A stretch of 64,000 bases of DNA from assembly GCF_001186155.3 (NCBI RefSeq), contig NZ_CP016540.2:1218001-1282000 (forward strand). The letters run 5' to 3'. Each line of letters begins with the position of its first letter. Position 1 is the first letter of the stretch. Under the pieces are notes generated by a model, which was not told the origin of the DNA, searched no databases, and saw only the letters and a list, made by a program, of their open reading frames with translations. Positions 46,330 to 56,800 of this stretch are shown here, one piece after another. A program made the position numbers and the translations under genes. The DNA comes from Planococcus versutus (lineage in GTDB: Bacteria > Bacillota > Bacilli > Bacillales_A > Planococcaceae).

Positions 46330-46749
46330 ATGTATCAGTCAATATTAGTCGCAACAGATGGTTCAGATAACTCCAATCGGGCAGGTTTGCAAGCTGCACA
46401 AATTGCCTCTTTAGTAAAAGGTGCACAAGTGACAGTGGTTTATGTGGCGGATTTTGATGAAGACAGCAACGAACAGCGTCACGATGGAGGTCAAATCGAA
46501 TTCGAACTATCTCGTCAGAAAAAAATTCAACCGATAAGGGAAGCATTAGAAAAAAATGAAACGTTTTATAAAATTGAAATCATGCACGGAAGACCCGCGC
46601 CAGTCATTATTGAAATGGCCAATGACGGAAATTTTGATTTAGTTGTTATGGGCAGCAGAGGCTTGAATCCAATATCTAAAATTGTGCTTGGCAGTGTGAG
46701 TAGCAAAATTCTGACTCATGTGGAATGTCCAGTCTTGGTTGTAAAATAA
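46330..46749 (+). CDS. Universal stress protein UspA family
   Basis: 139-residue single Usp domain. YQSILVATDGSDNSNRAG gives the N-terminal beta strand and loop, and VMGSRGLNPISKIVLGSVSSKIL has the ATP-binding GxxGxnxxxxxxxGSVS pattern. ATG 46330 is 9 bases after AAGGAG; ATG 46324 is too close. A second, different Usp gene lies 2 kb downstream on the other strand. Confidence 0.88.
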   Translation: MYQSILVATDGSDNSNRAGLQAAQIASLVKGAQVTVVYVADFDEDSNEQRHDGGQIEFELSRQKKIQPIREALEKNETFYKIEIMHGRPAPVIIEMANDGNFDLVVMGSRGLNPISKIVLGSVSSKILTHVECPVLVVK

Positions 46750-46833
46750 CAAACGCCTCAACAATTTGGTATACTGGTAGAAAAAGAATGGTCTCATGCA
46801 TTGTGGTTTTTGAAAGACCAGGTGGAGGAAAAA

Positions 46834-47175
46834 ATGAAAACAATCCCTAATTGTCCAAAGTGTAATTCTGAATATACGTATGCGGATGGCAACCTATTTG
46901 TATGTCCCGAATGTGCACATGAATGGAGCCTAGCGACAGAAACTGAACAAGGCGAACAAGAAAAAATCGTCAAAGATGCAAACGGAACCGTATTACAAGA
47001 TGGTGATGCTGTAACTGTTATTAAAGACTTGAAAGTCAAAGGCAGTTCATCTACTCTCAAAATCGGTACAAAAGTAAAAAGCATCCGGTTAGTCGAAGGC
47101 GATCATGACATTGATTGCAAAATTGATGGCTTTGGCTCAATGAAATTGAAATCTGAATTTGTTAAAAAAGCATAA
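46834..47175 (+). CDS. PhnA/YjdM-type zinc-ribbon protein
   Basis: 113 residues. N-terminal zinc ribbon with C7, C10, C24 and C27 (CPKC…CPEC), followed by a compact beta domain ending KSEFVKKA. Matches the PhnA (YjdM) family, originally linked to alkylphosphonate use but without a proven role. GGAGG precedes the ATG. Located between the Usp gene and the oxidoreductase gene, with its own terminator. Confidence 0.85.
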   Translation: MKTIPNCPKCNSEYTYADGNLFVCPECAHEWSLATETEQGEQEKIVKDANGTVLQDGDAVTVIKDLKVKGSSSTLKIGTKVKSIRLVEGDHDIDCKIDGFGSMKLKSEFVKKA

Positions 47176-47178
47176 GTC

Positions 47179-47218
47179 AAAAACTCCGTCATCTTCTTGC
47201 AAGGTGACGGAGTTTTTT
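47179..47218 (+). terminator. Intrinsic terminator after the PhnA-type gene
   Basis: AAAAACTCCGTCA / TGACGGAGTTTTT with extra pairing (ATCTT…AAGG) inside and a T-run. Confidence 0.83.
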
Positions 47219-47380
47219 CATAAGTTTTTTAGAAGGAGAGTTTGGGAACCTCTTTCTGTGAAGAAGGTTAATCATAACAAATGATAGTTTAAAAAAAGAG
47301 TCTCAGGAGCTAAAGCGTTTAAGTGTATACTATTGTGAAAAGAGGGTATATTAAGATAACAGCGAAAGGGGATGTTCGAG

Positions 47381-48319
47381 ATGAAAGCAATCGTTATTGA
47401 CCACTATGGTGGCAAAGAAGAGCTGAAAGAAAGACAAGTTGATAAACCAACGATTAACGAAGACCAAGTATTGGTTGAAATTCACGCTACATCCATTAAT
47501 CCAATTGATTGGAAATTACGTGAAGGGTATTTAAAAGAAATGTTACCTTGGGAATTTCCTATTATTTTAGGATGGGATGCTGCAGGAGTAGTTGCTGAAG
47601 TGGGAGCCAACGTCAAACATTTTAACATCGGCGATCGGGTGTTTACACGACCGGCAACAACACGCCAAGGCACTTATGCAGAATTTGTTCCAGTTGAAGC
47701 AAACTTGCTTGCACACATGCCAGAAAGCATGTCATTTGAAGAAGGGGCAGCAATCCCTTTAGCTGGTTTAACTGCGTATCAATGCTTAGTTGGATTTGCG
47801 GAAGTGAAAAAAGGCGACAAAGTGTTGATTCATGCTGGAGCAGGTGGAGTTGGTGGGATGGCGATTCAAATTGCCAATAGCATCGGGGCGTACGTAGCCA
47901 CAACGGCAAGTGATAAAAACGATGAGCTGGTCAAGTCATTAGGCGCAAATCGTGTAATTAATTATAGAGAAGAAGACTTTAGTGAGCTGCTGGAAGATTT
48001 TGATGCAGTGCTTGATACGATGGGTGGAGATGTACTAGAGAAAAGTTTCAAAGTCTTGAAAAAAGGCGGCAAATTAGTTTCGATTGCCGGCCAGCCATCT
48101 GAAGAGCAAGCACAACAACACGAAGTCAAAGCCAGCAGTTTTTGGTTAGAGCCAAATGGAGAGCATTTGCAGCAATTGGCAAATTTGTTTGTTACTGGCG
48201 AGTTTAAACCAACAATTGGGCATGTCTTCGATTTTTCAGAACAAGGATTAAAAGAAGCTCACGAACTAAGTGAAACGCATCACGCACGTGGAAAAATAGT
48301 CATTAAAGTAAAACCATAA
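47381..48319 (+). CDS. NADP-dependent quinone oxidoreductase-like zinc-free MDR protein
   Basis: 312 residues of the medium-chain dehydrogenase/reductase superfamily, quinone oxidoreductase branch. GWDAAGVVAEVG is the substrate-domain motif, and HAGAGGVGGMAIQIA the NAD(P) Rossmann loop. Zinc-ligand cysteines are absent, so it is a zinc-free reductase for quinones or enals. ATG 47381 is 8 bases after AAAGGGGA. A terminator follows. Confidence 0.85.
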   Translation: MKAIVIDHYGGKEELKERQVDKPTINEDQVLVEIHATSINPIDWKLREGYLKEMLPWEFPIILGWDAAGVVAEVGANVKHFNIGDRVFTRPATTRQGTYAEFVPVEANLLAHMPESMSFEEGAAIPLAGLTAYQCLVGFAEVKKGDKVLIHAGAGGVGGMAIQIANSIGAYVATTASDKNDELVKSLGANRVINYREEDFSELLEDFDAVLDTMGGDVLEKSFKVLKKGGKLVSIAGQPSEEQAQQHEVKASSFWLEPNGEHLQQLANLFVTGEFKPTIGHVFDFSEQGLKEAHELSETHHARGKIVIKVKP

Positions 48320-48353
48320 AAAAAACCCTTTCACATTTTGTGAAAGGGTTTTG
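48320..48353. terminator. Bidirectional terminator between the oxidoreductase and Usp genes
   Basis: AAAACCCTTTCACA / TGTGAAAGGGTTTT with a TTT loop, between convergent genes. Confidence 0.85.
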
Positions 48354-48362
48354 TGTTGTTGT

Positions 48363-48869
48363 TTACAAATTATCCGGTTTCCCTGATTTGTCGGCAGAAT
48401 AATATTCTGTTGGCGCATCGCTTTGCGCTTCTTCTGTTCGTACAACCAAAACGTCGCATTTGGCAGAACGGACGATATGTTCAGAAACACTACCAATTAA
48501 GAAGCGTTCTACAGCATTTAATCCTGTAGCTCCACAAATAATTAAGTCTGCTTCTACTTTTTGAGCTAAGTCTCGTGAAATCATCGATTTAGGGGAACCA
48601 TAATCCACCACGATATTGACTTTTTCAACTCCAGCAGCCATCGCTTCTTTTTTATATTCTTCTAGTAAATCTTCTGCGAATTTTTGTGCACGATCCGCAA
48701 TTGAGCGATCATATGCTTCAATTGCAGCAAAAGAACGAGTATCGATTACATTGACCAAGTTTAATGTAGCGTTGTTTCGACCAGCAATTCCTACTGACTT
48801 TTTAAAAGCCCATTCTGCTTCTTTTGAACCATCCACTGCTACAAGAATTTGTGTGTATTTTAATGTCAT
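48363..48869 (-). CDS. Universal stress protein UspA family
   Basis: 168-residue Usp domain with a short polar C-terminal extension. KYTQILVAVDGSKEAEWAFK opens it, and CGATGLNAVERFLIGSVSEHIV carries the nucleotide-binding pattern. AAGGAGG precedes the ATG. Different in sequence from the Usp at 46330. It follows the leftward M24 peptidase gene but is separated from it by a terminator. Confidence 0.88.
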   Translation of the reverse strand: MTLKYTQILVAVDGSKEAEWAFKKSVGIAGRNNATLNLVNVIDTRSFAAIEAYDRSIADRAQKFAEDLLEEYKKEAMAAGVEKVNIVVDYGSPKSMISRDLAQKVEADLIICGATGLNAVERFLIGSVSEHIVRSAKCDVLVVRTEEAQSDAPTEYYSADKSGKPDNL

Positions 48870-48973
48870 CTTACATTCCTCCTTTTATCTCTCATTAATA
48901 CTTATTCGCGTTAAATGAAAAAATCCCTGCTTAATTTACGTTAATTTCATGAATCTTTGAAAAATTTTTGTGA

Positions 48974-49006
48974 AAATAAATGACATCAGACATTTCTGAT
49001 GTCACT
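48974..49006 (-). terminator. Intrinsic terminator of the leftward M24 peptidase gene
   Basis: On the minus strand TGACATCAG / CTGATGTCA around AAATGT, then ATTTATTTT. Confidence 0.72.
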
Positions 49007-49014
49007 TGTTCACT

Positions 49015-50112
49015 TTAATTATTAATAATTTGAAGTTCTTTTGGGTATTTTGTTAGCACTTCATAGCCATCAGTGGTCACCGCTACGTCATCTTCAATAC
49101 GTACGCCCACTTTTCCAGGCACGTAAATTCCGGGTTCAAGTGTGAAGACCATTCCTTTTTCCATCTTCATGTGGTTTTCTCCGTGAATAGACGGGAATTC
49201 ATGAACATCGATTCCAAGACCGTGACCTAAACGGTGTGTGAAGTATTCGCCGTATCCTGCATCAGTGATCACTTTACGTGAAATTTGATCGAGTTCAGCT
49301 GCTGTTACACCCGGTTTGACAGCTTCAAGAGCAGCCATTTCAGAACGATAGACGATGTCATATACTTTTTTCTGTTCTTCGCCTGGTTCGCCAAGTGCTA
49401 ACGTACGAGTAATATCTGAACAATAACCTTTGTGAACAACCCCAAGGTCAAACAATACTAAATCACCTGTTTTGAGTTTATAATCGCCTGTTTTACCGTG
49501 TGGAGAGGCCGCTCTTGCGCCTGTTAATACAGTGGTATCAAATGACATATGCGTGACTCCACGTTTTTTTAAGGCTAATTCAATTTCTGTCATAACTTCA
49601 ACTTCCGTAATGCCTTCTTTAATCGTGCGCGCAGCTACTTCTATTGCATAGTCAGCTAATGCTGCCGCTTCGCGTAAAATTTCCAGTTCTGCATCATCTT
49701 TAATGACACGCATTGCATTTAACTGATCATCTAATTGAGCAATTGATAAAGAGCCGAAGGCAGATAACAACGATTCGTGACGTTCAACTGTCATATGAGC
49801 TTTTTCAATAGCCAAGCTTTTCAATTCAATCTCGCGTGATTGAGCTGCTTGATACAAAATATCCATCGAATTTTGAGTATCTTCATGGCCTACGATTTCA
49901 CCAGTCCAGCCAGCATTTTTTGCATCTGGCATTTCCATTTTCGGACAAATTAAAAACGGTTCAGCTTCAGCGAATACCATAACACCCAGTAAACGTTCAT
50001 GTGGATTGCTTTGGAAGCCACTTACGTAAAAAACGTTATAAGGGTCAGTAATAAACGCAGCATCGATTGATTGTTCTTTTAAATATTGTTGCAGTTGATT
50101 CATTTTAGTCAT
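49015..50112 (-). CDS. M24 family Xaa-Pro peptidase
   Basis: 365-residue creatinase/prolidase-type aminopeptidase. After an N-terminal creatinase-like domain (about 1-130), the pita-bread catalytic domain shows all five metal ligands: Asp in [17 protein letters not shown], His in [14 protein letters not shown], Glu in FTLEPGIYV and VRIEDDV. It cleaves Xaa-Pro dipeptides or N-terminal Xaa-Pro bonds; PepQ and YpdF-type proteins are both possible. GGAGGAA precedes the ATG. It is divergent from ytkL. Confidence 0.88.
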   Translation of the reverse strand: MTKMNQLQQYLKEQSIDAAFITDPYNVFYVSGFQSNPHERLLGVMVFAEAEPFLICPKMEMPDAKNAGWTGEIVGHEDTQNSMDILYQAAQSREIELKSLAIEKAHMTVERHESLLSAFGSLSIAQLDDQLNAMRVIKDDAELEILREAAALADYAIEVAARTIKEGITEVEVMTEIELALKKRGVTHMSFDTTVLTGARAASPHGKTGDYKLKTGDLVLFDLGVVHKGYCSDITRTLALGEPGEEQKKVYDIVYRSEMAALEAVKPGVTAAELDQISRKVITDAGYGEYFTHRLGHGLGIDVHEFPSIHGENHMKMEKGMVFTLEPGIYVPGKVGVRIEDDVAVTTDGYEVLTKYPKELQIINN

Positions 50113-50213
50113 GTGTAAATTCCTCCTCTACAGGTGTAGCATATCAAAATTCAGGGTATAATACAGCTAAGTATGTTAAATTTGCTATTTTCAAAACTCA
50201 TTGGAGGGATTTT

Positions 50214-50894
50214 ATGCACGTTTCATATCACGGTCATTCAGTTGTAAAAATTAAAACAGGTGATTATACAATATTAATCGATCCATTTATTAACGGCAAT
50301 GAACTAACAGATTTAACAGTGGCTGATGAAAAACCAGATGTTATCCTCTTGACGCATGCCCATAACGATCACGTTGGCGATACCGTTGAACTAGCGAAAA
50401 AAAATAATGCGCAAGTTATAGCTATATTTGAACTAGCTAATTATTTAGACAGTCTTGGCTTAAACGCAGTAGGTATGGGATTAGGCGGTGCACACGAATT
50501 CGATTTTGGCGTAGTGAAGTTTACAAAAGCATTTCACAGTTCTTCTTTCACAACAGCAGAAGGAGAAGTAATCTATGGTGGCATGCCAGCTGGAATCCTA
50601 TTTAAAGCAGAAGGCAAAACAATTTACCATGCCGGTGATACAGAAGTTTTTGGAGACATGAAGATGTTAGGTGAGCGCAATGATATTGATGTGGCGTTTG
50701 TCCCAATTGGCGACCATTTCACAATGGGAGCAGAAGATGCAGCTTATGCGGTTGAATTGCTTAAACCAAAAGTGGTCGTACCGGTTCACTACAATACCTT
50801 TCCACCGATCGAGCAAGATCCAGCTTATTTCAAATCGTTAGTAAAAAACGCTAAAGTAAATATTTTAAAGTCAGGCGAAAGCATTAAACTATAA
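50214..50894 (+). CDS. ytkL: UPF0173 metal-dependent hydrolase YtkL
   Basis: 226-residue metallo-beta-lactamase-fold hydrolase. Motif [10 protein letters not shown] gives H48, H50, D52, H53; further ligands in [12 protein letters not shown] and VPVHYNTFP. The substrate is unknown. TGGAGGG precedes the ATG. Conserved next to ytoI, as in B. subtilis. Confidence 0.9.
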   Translation: MHVSYHGHSVVKIKTGDYTILIDPFINGNELTDLTVADEKPDVILLTHAHNDHVGDTVELAKKNNAQVIAIFELANYLDSLGLNAVGMGLGGAHEFDFGVVKFTKAFHSSSFTTAEGEVIYGGMPAGILFKAEGKTIYHAGDTEVFGDMKMLGERNDIDVAFVPIGDHFTMGAEDAAYAVELLKPKVVVPVHYNTFPPIEQDPAYFKSLVKNAKVNILKSGESIKL

Positions 50895-50903
50895 AAAGTA
50901 ACC

Positions 50904-50936
50904 CCCACAAAAACTCACTTTTTGTGGGTTTTTTTG
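50904..50936 (+). terminator. Intrinsic terminator after ytkL
   Basis: CCCACAAAAA / TTTTTGTGGG with a CTCAC loop, then seven Ts. Confidence 0.85.
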
Positions 50937-51069
50937 TCTAACACTTGTTAGACTTGAATTCACCTCTTTACTTTTGGTTACGTCTAGTTGCGAAGACCAG
51001 TCTCATAAGTCACCTTTGATTATATGCTACACTAGAAGGTAGAGGAACGCAGAAAGAATGGGTGAAATC

Positions 51070-52377
51070 ATGGCAACTAAGCATGAACAGATATTGGTCT
51101 ATATTGAGTCTTTAGCCGTGGGTGAGAAAATTTCAGTACGGCGTATAGCGAAAGAGTTGCAAGTAAGTGAAGGTACAGCCTACCGCGCTATTAAAGAAGC
51201 GGAAACTAAGCGATTAGTGTCTACGATTGAACGTGTTGGAACGGTTCGCATTGAACGCAAAAAAAAAGAAGATATTGAAAGACTGACTTATGCAGAAATC
51301 GTTAATATTGTTGATGGACAAGTGCTGGGTGGCAGAGCTGGACTACATAAGTATTTGAACAAATTTGTAATCGGAGCCATGCAATTAGAAGACATGATGC
51401 GTTACACAGAAGCAGGTAATTTACTGATTGTTGGAAATCGTTACAAAGCTCACGAATACGGACTTCGCGCTGGAGCAGCGGTATTGGTGACTGGAGGATT
51501 TGAGGCTTCAGATGCAGTTAAAAAAATGGCAGATGAATTCGAACTTCCGATTATTTCGACGAGCTACGATACGTTTACGGTAGCAACCATGATCAATCGC
51601 GCTATTTACGATCAATTGATCAAAAAAGAAATTTTATTGATCGAAGACATTTTGATTCCATTAGAAGAAACAGCTTATTTAAATTTAAAAGAACCGATTA
51701 GTCGTTATCACACGTTAAATAAAGAAACAACCCATGGTGGATTTCCGGTTGTTGACAATGCCAAACGATTGGTTGGCATACTAACATCTCGGGATGTCAT
51801 TGGGCAATCTCTCGCTGAATCGATAGAAAAAGTAATGACGAAAGAACCGATTACGGTTTCGACGCAAACTAGCGTAGCAGCCGCGGGGCATCGAATGATT
51901 TGGGAAGGCATTGACTTGTTGCCGGTTTCCGATGATTACGGCAAGTTAAAAGGAGTTATTAGCAGGCAAGATGTCTTAAAAGCTATCCAAACAGCACAAC
52001 GTCAACCTCAGCAAGGCGAAACAATTGATGACATTATTAAAAGTCAACTTCACCAGCAACTAAATGACAGACTTCTATTGGAATTTCGTGTTACTCCCCA
52101 AATGACCAATGCATATGGTTCGATTTCTCATGGCGCTTATACAATGGTTTTAACTGAAGCAGCTTCTGCGGTTCTGAAAACTAAAAACCGCAAAGATAGT
52201 GTATTAGAAAATCTTACTGTTTATTTTTTGAAGCCGGTTCAATTAGATTCGCTTATATTGGTAAGACCGTGCATTTTGGACATAAGCAGGAAGTCTGCAA
52301 AAGTGGAAGTGGAAGTTTCGTTGGACAATGAAACAGTCGGCAAAGCAATGTTAACTTTCCAATTACTAGATCGTTGA
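51070..52377 (+). CDS. ytoI: YtoI: HTH–DRTGG–CBS–hotdog protein
   Basis: 435 residues. Order: N-terminal winged helix (RRIAKELQVSEGTAYRAIKEA), DRTGG domain (about 70-180), two CBS domains (about 195-310) and a C-terminal hotdog thioesterase-like domain (about 325-435). Likely senses a nucleotide through CBS; function unknown. ATG 51070 is chosen because it gives the family N-terminus MATKHEQ, with GGGTGA upstream; ATG 51058 is an alternative. The convergent ytpI follows, with a strong hairpin between. Confidence 0.88.
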   Translation: MATKHEQILVYIESLAVGEKISVRRIAKELQVSEGTAYRAIKEAETKRLVSTIERVGTVRIERKKKEDIERLTYAEIVNIVDGQVLGGRAGLHKYLNKFVIGAMQLEDMMRYTEAGNLLIVGNRYKAHEYGLRAGAAVLVTGGFEASDAVKKMADEFELPIISTSYDTFTVATMINRAIYDQLIKKEILLIEDILIPLEETAYLNLKEPISRYHTLNKETTHGGFPVVDNAKRLVGILTSRDVIGQSLAESIEKVMTKEPITVSTQTSVAAAGHRMIWEGIDLLPVSDDYGKLKGVISRQDVLKAIQTAQRQPQQGETIDDIIKSQLHQQLNDRLLLEFRVTPQMTNAYGSISHGAYTMVLTEAASAVLKTKNRKDSVLENLTVYFLKPVQLDSLILVRPCILDISRKSAKVEVEVSLDNETVGKAMLTFQLLDR

Positions 52378-52401
52378 CTAGAAAAAAACACGACTTAAAA
52401 A

Positions 52402-52435
52402 GGCAGCAGGCATACTCTCGGGTATGCCTGCTGCC
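52402..52435 (-). terminator. Hairpin between convergent ytoI and ytpI
   Basis: A 14-bp perfect stem GGCAGCAGGCATAC / GTATGCCTGCTGCC. On the minus strand the sequence TTTTTAAG follows, so it works best for ytpI. On the plus strand no U-tract is present. Confidence 0.72.
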
Positions 52436-52450
52436 TCCGTATCCTACAAG

Positions 52451-52756
52451 TTAAGGATTTAAATCTGCTTCTTCTTCTAAAAATGCTCGATAATGTCTTG
52501 ATGCTTTGTAGTTGTAATACACTAAGGCTAAACCAAGTACAATGAACACACCAGAAACGATATACGTAATGGCAGACTGAAAAATAAATAGTTGGTTAAT
52601 GCCGAAAAATGCGACAAAGCTACCTAAAGCCATAGATGCTCGTGCAGCATACCATTTTTTGCGGATTGGCAAAACGGTGCGTGTACGAAATTGCTTTGTT
52701 TTGTTATAAAAATAAATGACAAATGATACAATAATTAAAACCACAAAAATTAACAT
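52451..52756 (-). CDS. ytpI: YtpI family membrane protein
   Basis: 101 residues with three predicted membrane segments (about 1-17, 44-62, 68-86); MALGSFVAFFGINQLFIF is the family signature. I chose ATG 52756 because AGGAGG lies 5 bases before it, and the usual B. subtilis length of about 100 residues supports this; the upstream ATG 52783 has no ribosome site. Function unknown. It is divergent from nrnA. Confidence 0.82.
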   Translation of the reverse strand: MLIFVVLIIVSFVIYFYNKTKQFRTRTVLPIRKKWYAARASMALGSFVAFFGINQLFIFQSAITYIVSGVFIVLGLALVYYNYKASRHYRAFLEEEADLNP

Positions 52757-52849
52757 AAGGACCTCCTGAATTCCAAAACTCATTTCTAATTGTACTGAGA
52801 ATTGAGCGGAATTGCGAATGGATTTCCTTATAAACGGAGGAACTTAGAA

Positions 52850-53794
52850 ATGAACAGTCAAATCATCGACACAATTAAGCAATACAGCACAATTATTATT
52901 CATCGTCACGTACGCCCTGATCCAGATGCTTATGGATCTCAGCTTGGCTTGAAATACATATTGGAACAAAACTATCCACAGAAACGGATTTTAGCGGCAG
53001 GTGAACATGATTACACACTGGACTTTTTAGATTTTCCTGATACCGTTAAAACTCAAGATTTCGAAGATGCATTAGTTATTGTTACAGATACAGCCAATAC
53101 TGAACGAGTGGATGATCAACGTTACAATACGGGGACAAAGCTTATTAAAATTGATCATCACCCAAATGATGATGCATACGGTGACATCGTTTCTGTCGAC
53201 ACAACGGCTAGTTCAGCATCGGAATTAGTATACGAACTATACATGGCAGGACATGAGCAAGAAGGTTGGACCTTATCAGCAAAAGCTGCTCGATTGTTAT
53301 ATGCAGGAATTATTGGTGACACGGGACGTTTTTTGTTTCCGAGCACAACACAAAAAACTTTTGCGATTGCAGGAGAATTGATCAAGTATGATTTTGATCG
53401 CAATGCACTACACAATGGCATGTATGAAATGGATCGTAACTTACTTCATCTACAAGGATACATTTATCAAAATTTCAAAATGGACGAAAATGGAGCTGCA
53501 CATGTTAAAATTACAAAAGACATTTTGCTAGAATTTGACGTGACTGCTTCAGACACTTCTTTATTGGTCGGTTCTCTCGGAAATGTTAAAGGTATGAAGG
53601 CATGGGTTATTTTTATCGAAGAAGATAAAGAAATCCGTGTGCGTCTTCGTTCAAAAGGACCAATTATTAACACATTGGCAAAAGAATATGGCGGCGGTGG
53701 ACATCCTATGGCTTCAGGAGCTACGGCTTATTCGTGGGAAGAAGCAGACCGTGTAATTAAGCGTCTCGCAGAAATCTGCGCAGCTGCAATCTGA
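52850..53794 (+). CDS. nrnA: NrnA, bifunctional oligoribonuclease / pAp phosphatase
   Basis: 314-residue DHH/DHHA1 phosphoesterase that degrades nanoRNA and recycles 3'-phosphoadenosine 5'-phosphate. Metal motifs: D24 and D26 in HVRPDPDAYGS, and DHH at 102-104 in KIDHHPNDD; GGGHPMASGA is in the DHHA1 domain. ATG 52850 is chosen, 9 bases after CGGAGG; an upstream ATG at 52802 lacks a ribosome site. dnaE starts 13 bases downstream. Confidence 0.92.
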   Translation: MNSQIIDTIKQYSTIIIHRHVRPDPDAYGSQLGLKYILEQNYPQKRILAAGEHDYTLDFLDFPDTVKTQDFEDALVIVTDTANTERVDDQRYNTGTKLIKIDHHPNDDAYGDIVSVDTTASSASELVYELYMAGHEQEGWTLSAKAARLLYAGIIGDTGRFLFPSTTQKTFAIAGELIKYDFDRNALHNGMYEMDRNLLHLQGYIYQNFKMDENGAAHVKITKDILLEFDVTASDTSLLVGSLGNVKGMKAWVIFIEEDKEIRVRLRSKGPIINTLAKEYGGGGHPMASGATAYSWEEADRVIKRLAEICAAAI

Positions 53795-53807
53795 GGAGGA
53801 GAGTCTG

Positions 53808-56800
53808 TTGTCAATGGTTTATCCGCATATAAGCACATCGGCTGATTTGCTGAAAAGCACGGTGCGCCTTGACGAACTTTTTCCGTTAGTAATGGAACAA
53901 GGAGCCACATCAGTCGCAATTGTTAATACAAAATTATATGGCATCCTTCCGTTCTGGGAAGCGTGTCGCCGTGCCGGCATCCATGGGGTTGTCGGCCTTT
54001 CGGCTTTTATCGAATATGAAGAACAATTCTATCCGATCGTTTTATACGCTCAAACAAATCAAGGATATGATAATTTATTGAAAATCTCGAGCGCGTTATC
54101 CACACGCGATAAACAAGCAATCCCTGAACAATGGCTAAAAGCATATCGACCAGGTTTAGTGTGTGTTGTTCCAAACAAAGCAGAATGGCTATTAACGGAC
54201 CGCGCTCCGGTCGTTGATTACGTAAAGCAACTATTTGGTAGCGCAGCACTTGGCAGTATCGAACGTCCCGGTGGTGTGTTGTCTGAATACGAAGCGACCT
54301 TTATTGACCTTTGTGAGACAGCAGGTCTGCAAGTGATGGCATCACACGAAATCCGTTACTTGCGCCAAGAAGACGCATTTGCCTATGAAGTAGCTTCTGC
54401 GATTGGGCAAGGGCTAAAAATGAATGATCCCGAAAGACAAAAACCAGAACATGGAAATGCCTACGTCCCAAGTCAACAAGAACTCGAGTCGTGGTTTGAA
54501 GATCGTCCAGAATGGCTCAAACAAACGGCTGACATGTTAGAAAGTTGTCAAGTGAGCATTTTAATGAATCAACAATTGCTTCCTGTATTTCCTTTGTCCG
54601 AAAAAATTGATAAGGCGATTTTTATCGCAGATGTGTGCAAAAAAGGTCTCGAAGAACGAGTACCTGGTTTTTCGATGCGCTATCAAGAACGGTTAAACTA
54701 TGAACTATCGATTATTTCTAAAATGGGCTTTATCGATTATTTTTTAATTGTCGCTGATTTTATGAAATATGCAAAAGATCAAGACATTATGACAGGTCCT
54801 GGACGAGGGTCTTCAGCCAGTTCACTTGTAGCTTACTCATTGAAAATCACAGATGTTGACCCAATTAAGCACGGCTTACTGTTTGAACGATTCTTAAATC
54901 CAGAACGAGTGACGTTGCCGGATATCGATATTGATTTTGCAGACCACCGACGTCACGAAGTCGTCGAGTATGTAGCCCGGAAATATGGAGCCCTTCGAAC
55001 TGCACAGATTATTACATTTGGTACGTTATCAGCTAAAGCTGTTGCACGGGACACAGCACGTGTTTTTGGATTTGAATCAGAAGAGTTAGACGCAATCTCA
55101 AAAATGATTTCAAATCGTCCCGGAACATCTTTGCGTTCAGCGCTAAAAGAGTCTCAAACTTTAACAAACTGGATCATCGAACGAGAAGAACGAAAATCCT
55201 GGTTTAAAACAGCGTTGAAATTAGAAGGATTACCTCGCCACGCGTCGACTCATGCAGCAGGAATAATTTTAAGTCCGACGCCTTTGGTGGATCATGTGCC
55301 AATTGAAAAAGGCAGTGAAGGTATTTACTTAACGCAATGGCCCATGCAAGAACTTGAGGCCATTGGTTTGTTGAAAATGGATTTTCTTGGATTGCGGAAT
55401 TTAACAATTTTAGAGCAAATACGTAGCTACGTGTATAGGGATACAAAAAAGCGAATCGACTACCGTAGTATTCCACTTGAAGATTCTGAAACTTACACGT
55501 TATTGGCAAACGGAGACACAACAGGTGTTTTCCAATTAGAGTCTGATGGCATGCGCCGGGCGCTTCAACAAATCAAACCAACCGCTTTTGGCGATATTGT
55601 CGCAGTGAACGCTTTATTCCGACCAGGACCAATGGAATTCATTCCGTTGTATGCACGAAGAAAGCATGGACAAGAAACGGTGAAATACGTACATCCAATC
55701 TTGGAGCCGATTTTAAAAGAAACTTACGGCGTTATTGTGTATCAAGAGCAAATTATGCAAATTGCAGCCAAAATGGCAGGGTTTTCTTTAGGAGAAGCCG
55801 ATTTACTGAGACGTGCCGTTAGTAAGAAAAAAAGAGAAATTTTAGATGAAGAAAGAACACATTTTGTCGGTGGTGCAAAAGCAAAAGGATTTACAGAAGC
55901 CGAGGCAACAGAAGTGTATGATTTAATCGTTCGTTTTGCCGACTATGGGTTTCCAAAAAGTCACGCAGTTGCTTATAGTTTGATTTCTTATCAGCTTAGT
56001 TATATGAAAACGCATTACTCGATTTACTTTTACACGAGTCTATTAAACAATAGCGCGGGCAACGCGGAAAAAACCAAACTATTAATGCAAGAAATAAAAG
56101 AAAAAACCATTCCACTGTTACCACCGTGTATTCAAAAAAGTGGTTATTTGTATTCGGTGGAAGAAAACCAAATCCGTTTTGGATTAAACGTGGTAAAAGG
56201 CGTGCCAGGATCAACTATCAAAGCGATACTCGAAGCTCGAGAAAGAGGACCGTTTAGCAGCTTGTTTAATATTGCTGAACGTATTTCAGCACTGCATTTA
56301 AACCGGAAATCATTTGAACCGCTAATAAAAGCAGGAGCTCTTGATGACTTGGGTCATGATCGCGGTACGATGTTAGCATCACTTGACAGCGCCATTAAAC
56401 ATGCGGAATTGGTCAAGCCAAACGAAGATCCAGGTTTGTTTGATGACATGGGATCAAGCTTTATGAAACCAAAATACACAAAGGCTTCAGCTATACCGGA
56501 AAGTTTAAAGTTAGAATTCGAAAAAGAAGTGCTGGGCTTTTATTTATCAAAGCACCCCATTGAACGCGAAAAAGAGCATCGGAAAAAGCCTTACGATTCA
56601 CTTAAATCATTGAAAACTAAACGTGATCGTGAATCTGTGAAAGTATTAGGTGTATTAGAAGACATTAAACGAATCCGGACAAAAAAAGGAGATGCAATGG
56701 CATTTCTAACTGTAATGGATGAAACAGGTCTTGCTTCGGTCACGCTATTTCCAGTTGAGTATGCTAAATATAATTTATTATTAGAACCTCAAATGATTCT

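Noticed and set aside
47310..47352. GTTTAA followed by GGGTAT upstream of the quinone oxidoreductase gene, resembling a sigma-B promoter
   Set aside because: The spacer is 21 bases, well beyond the 12-15 expected; a sigma-A TATACT in between is more likely.
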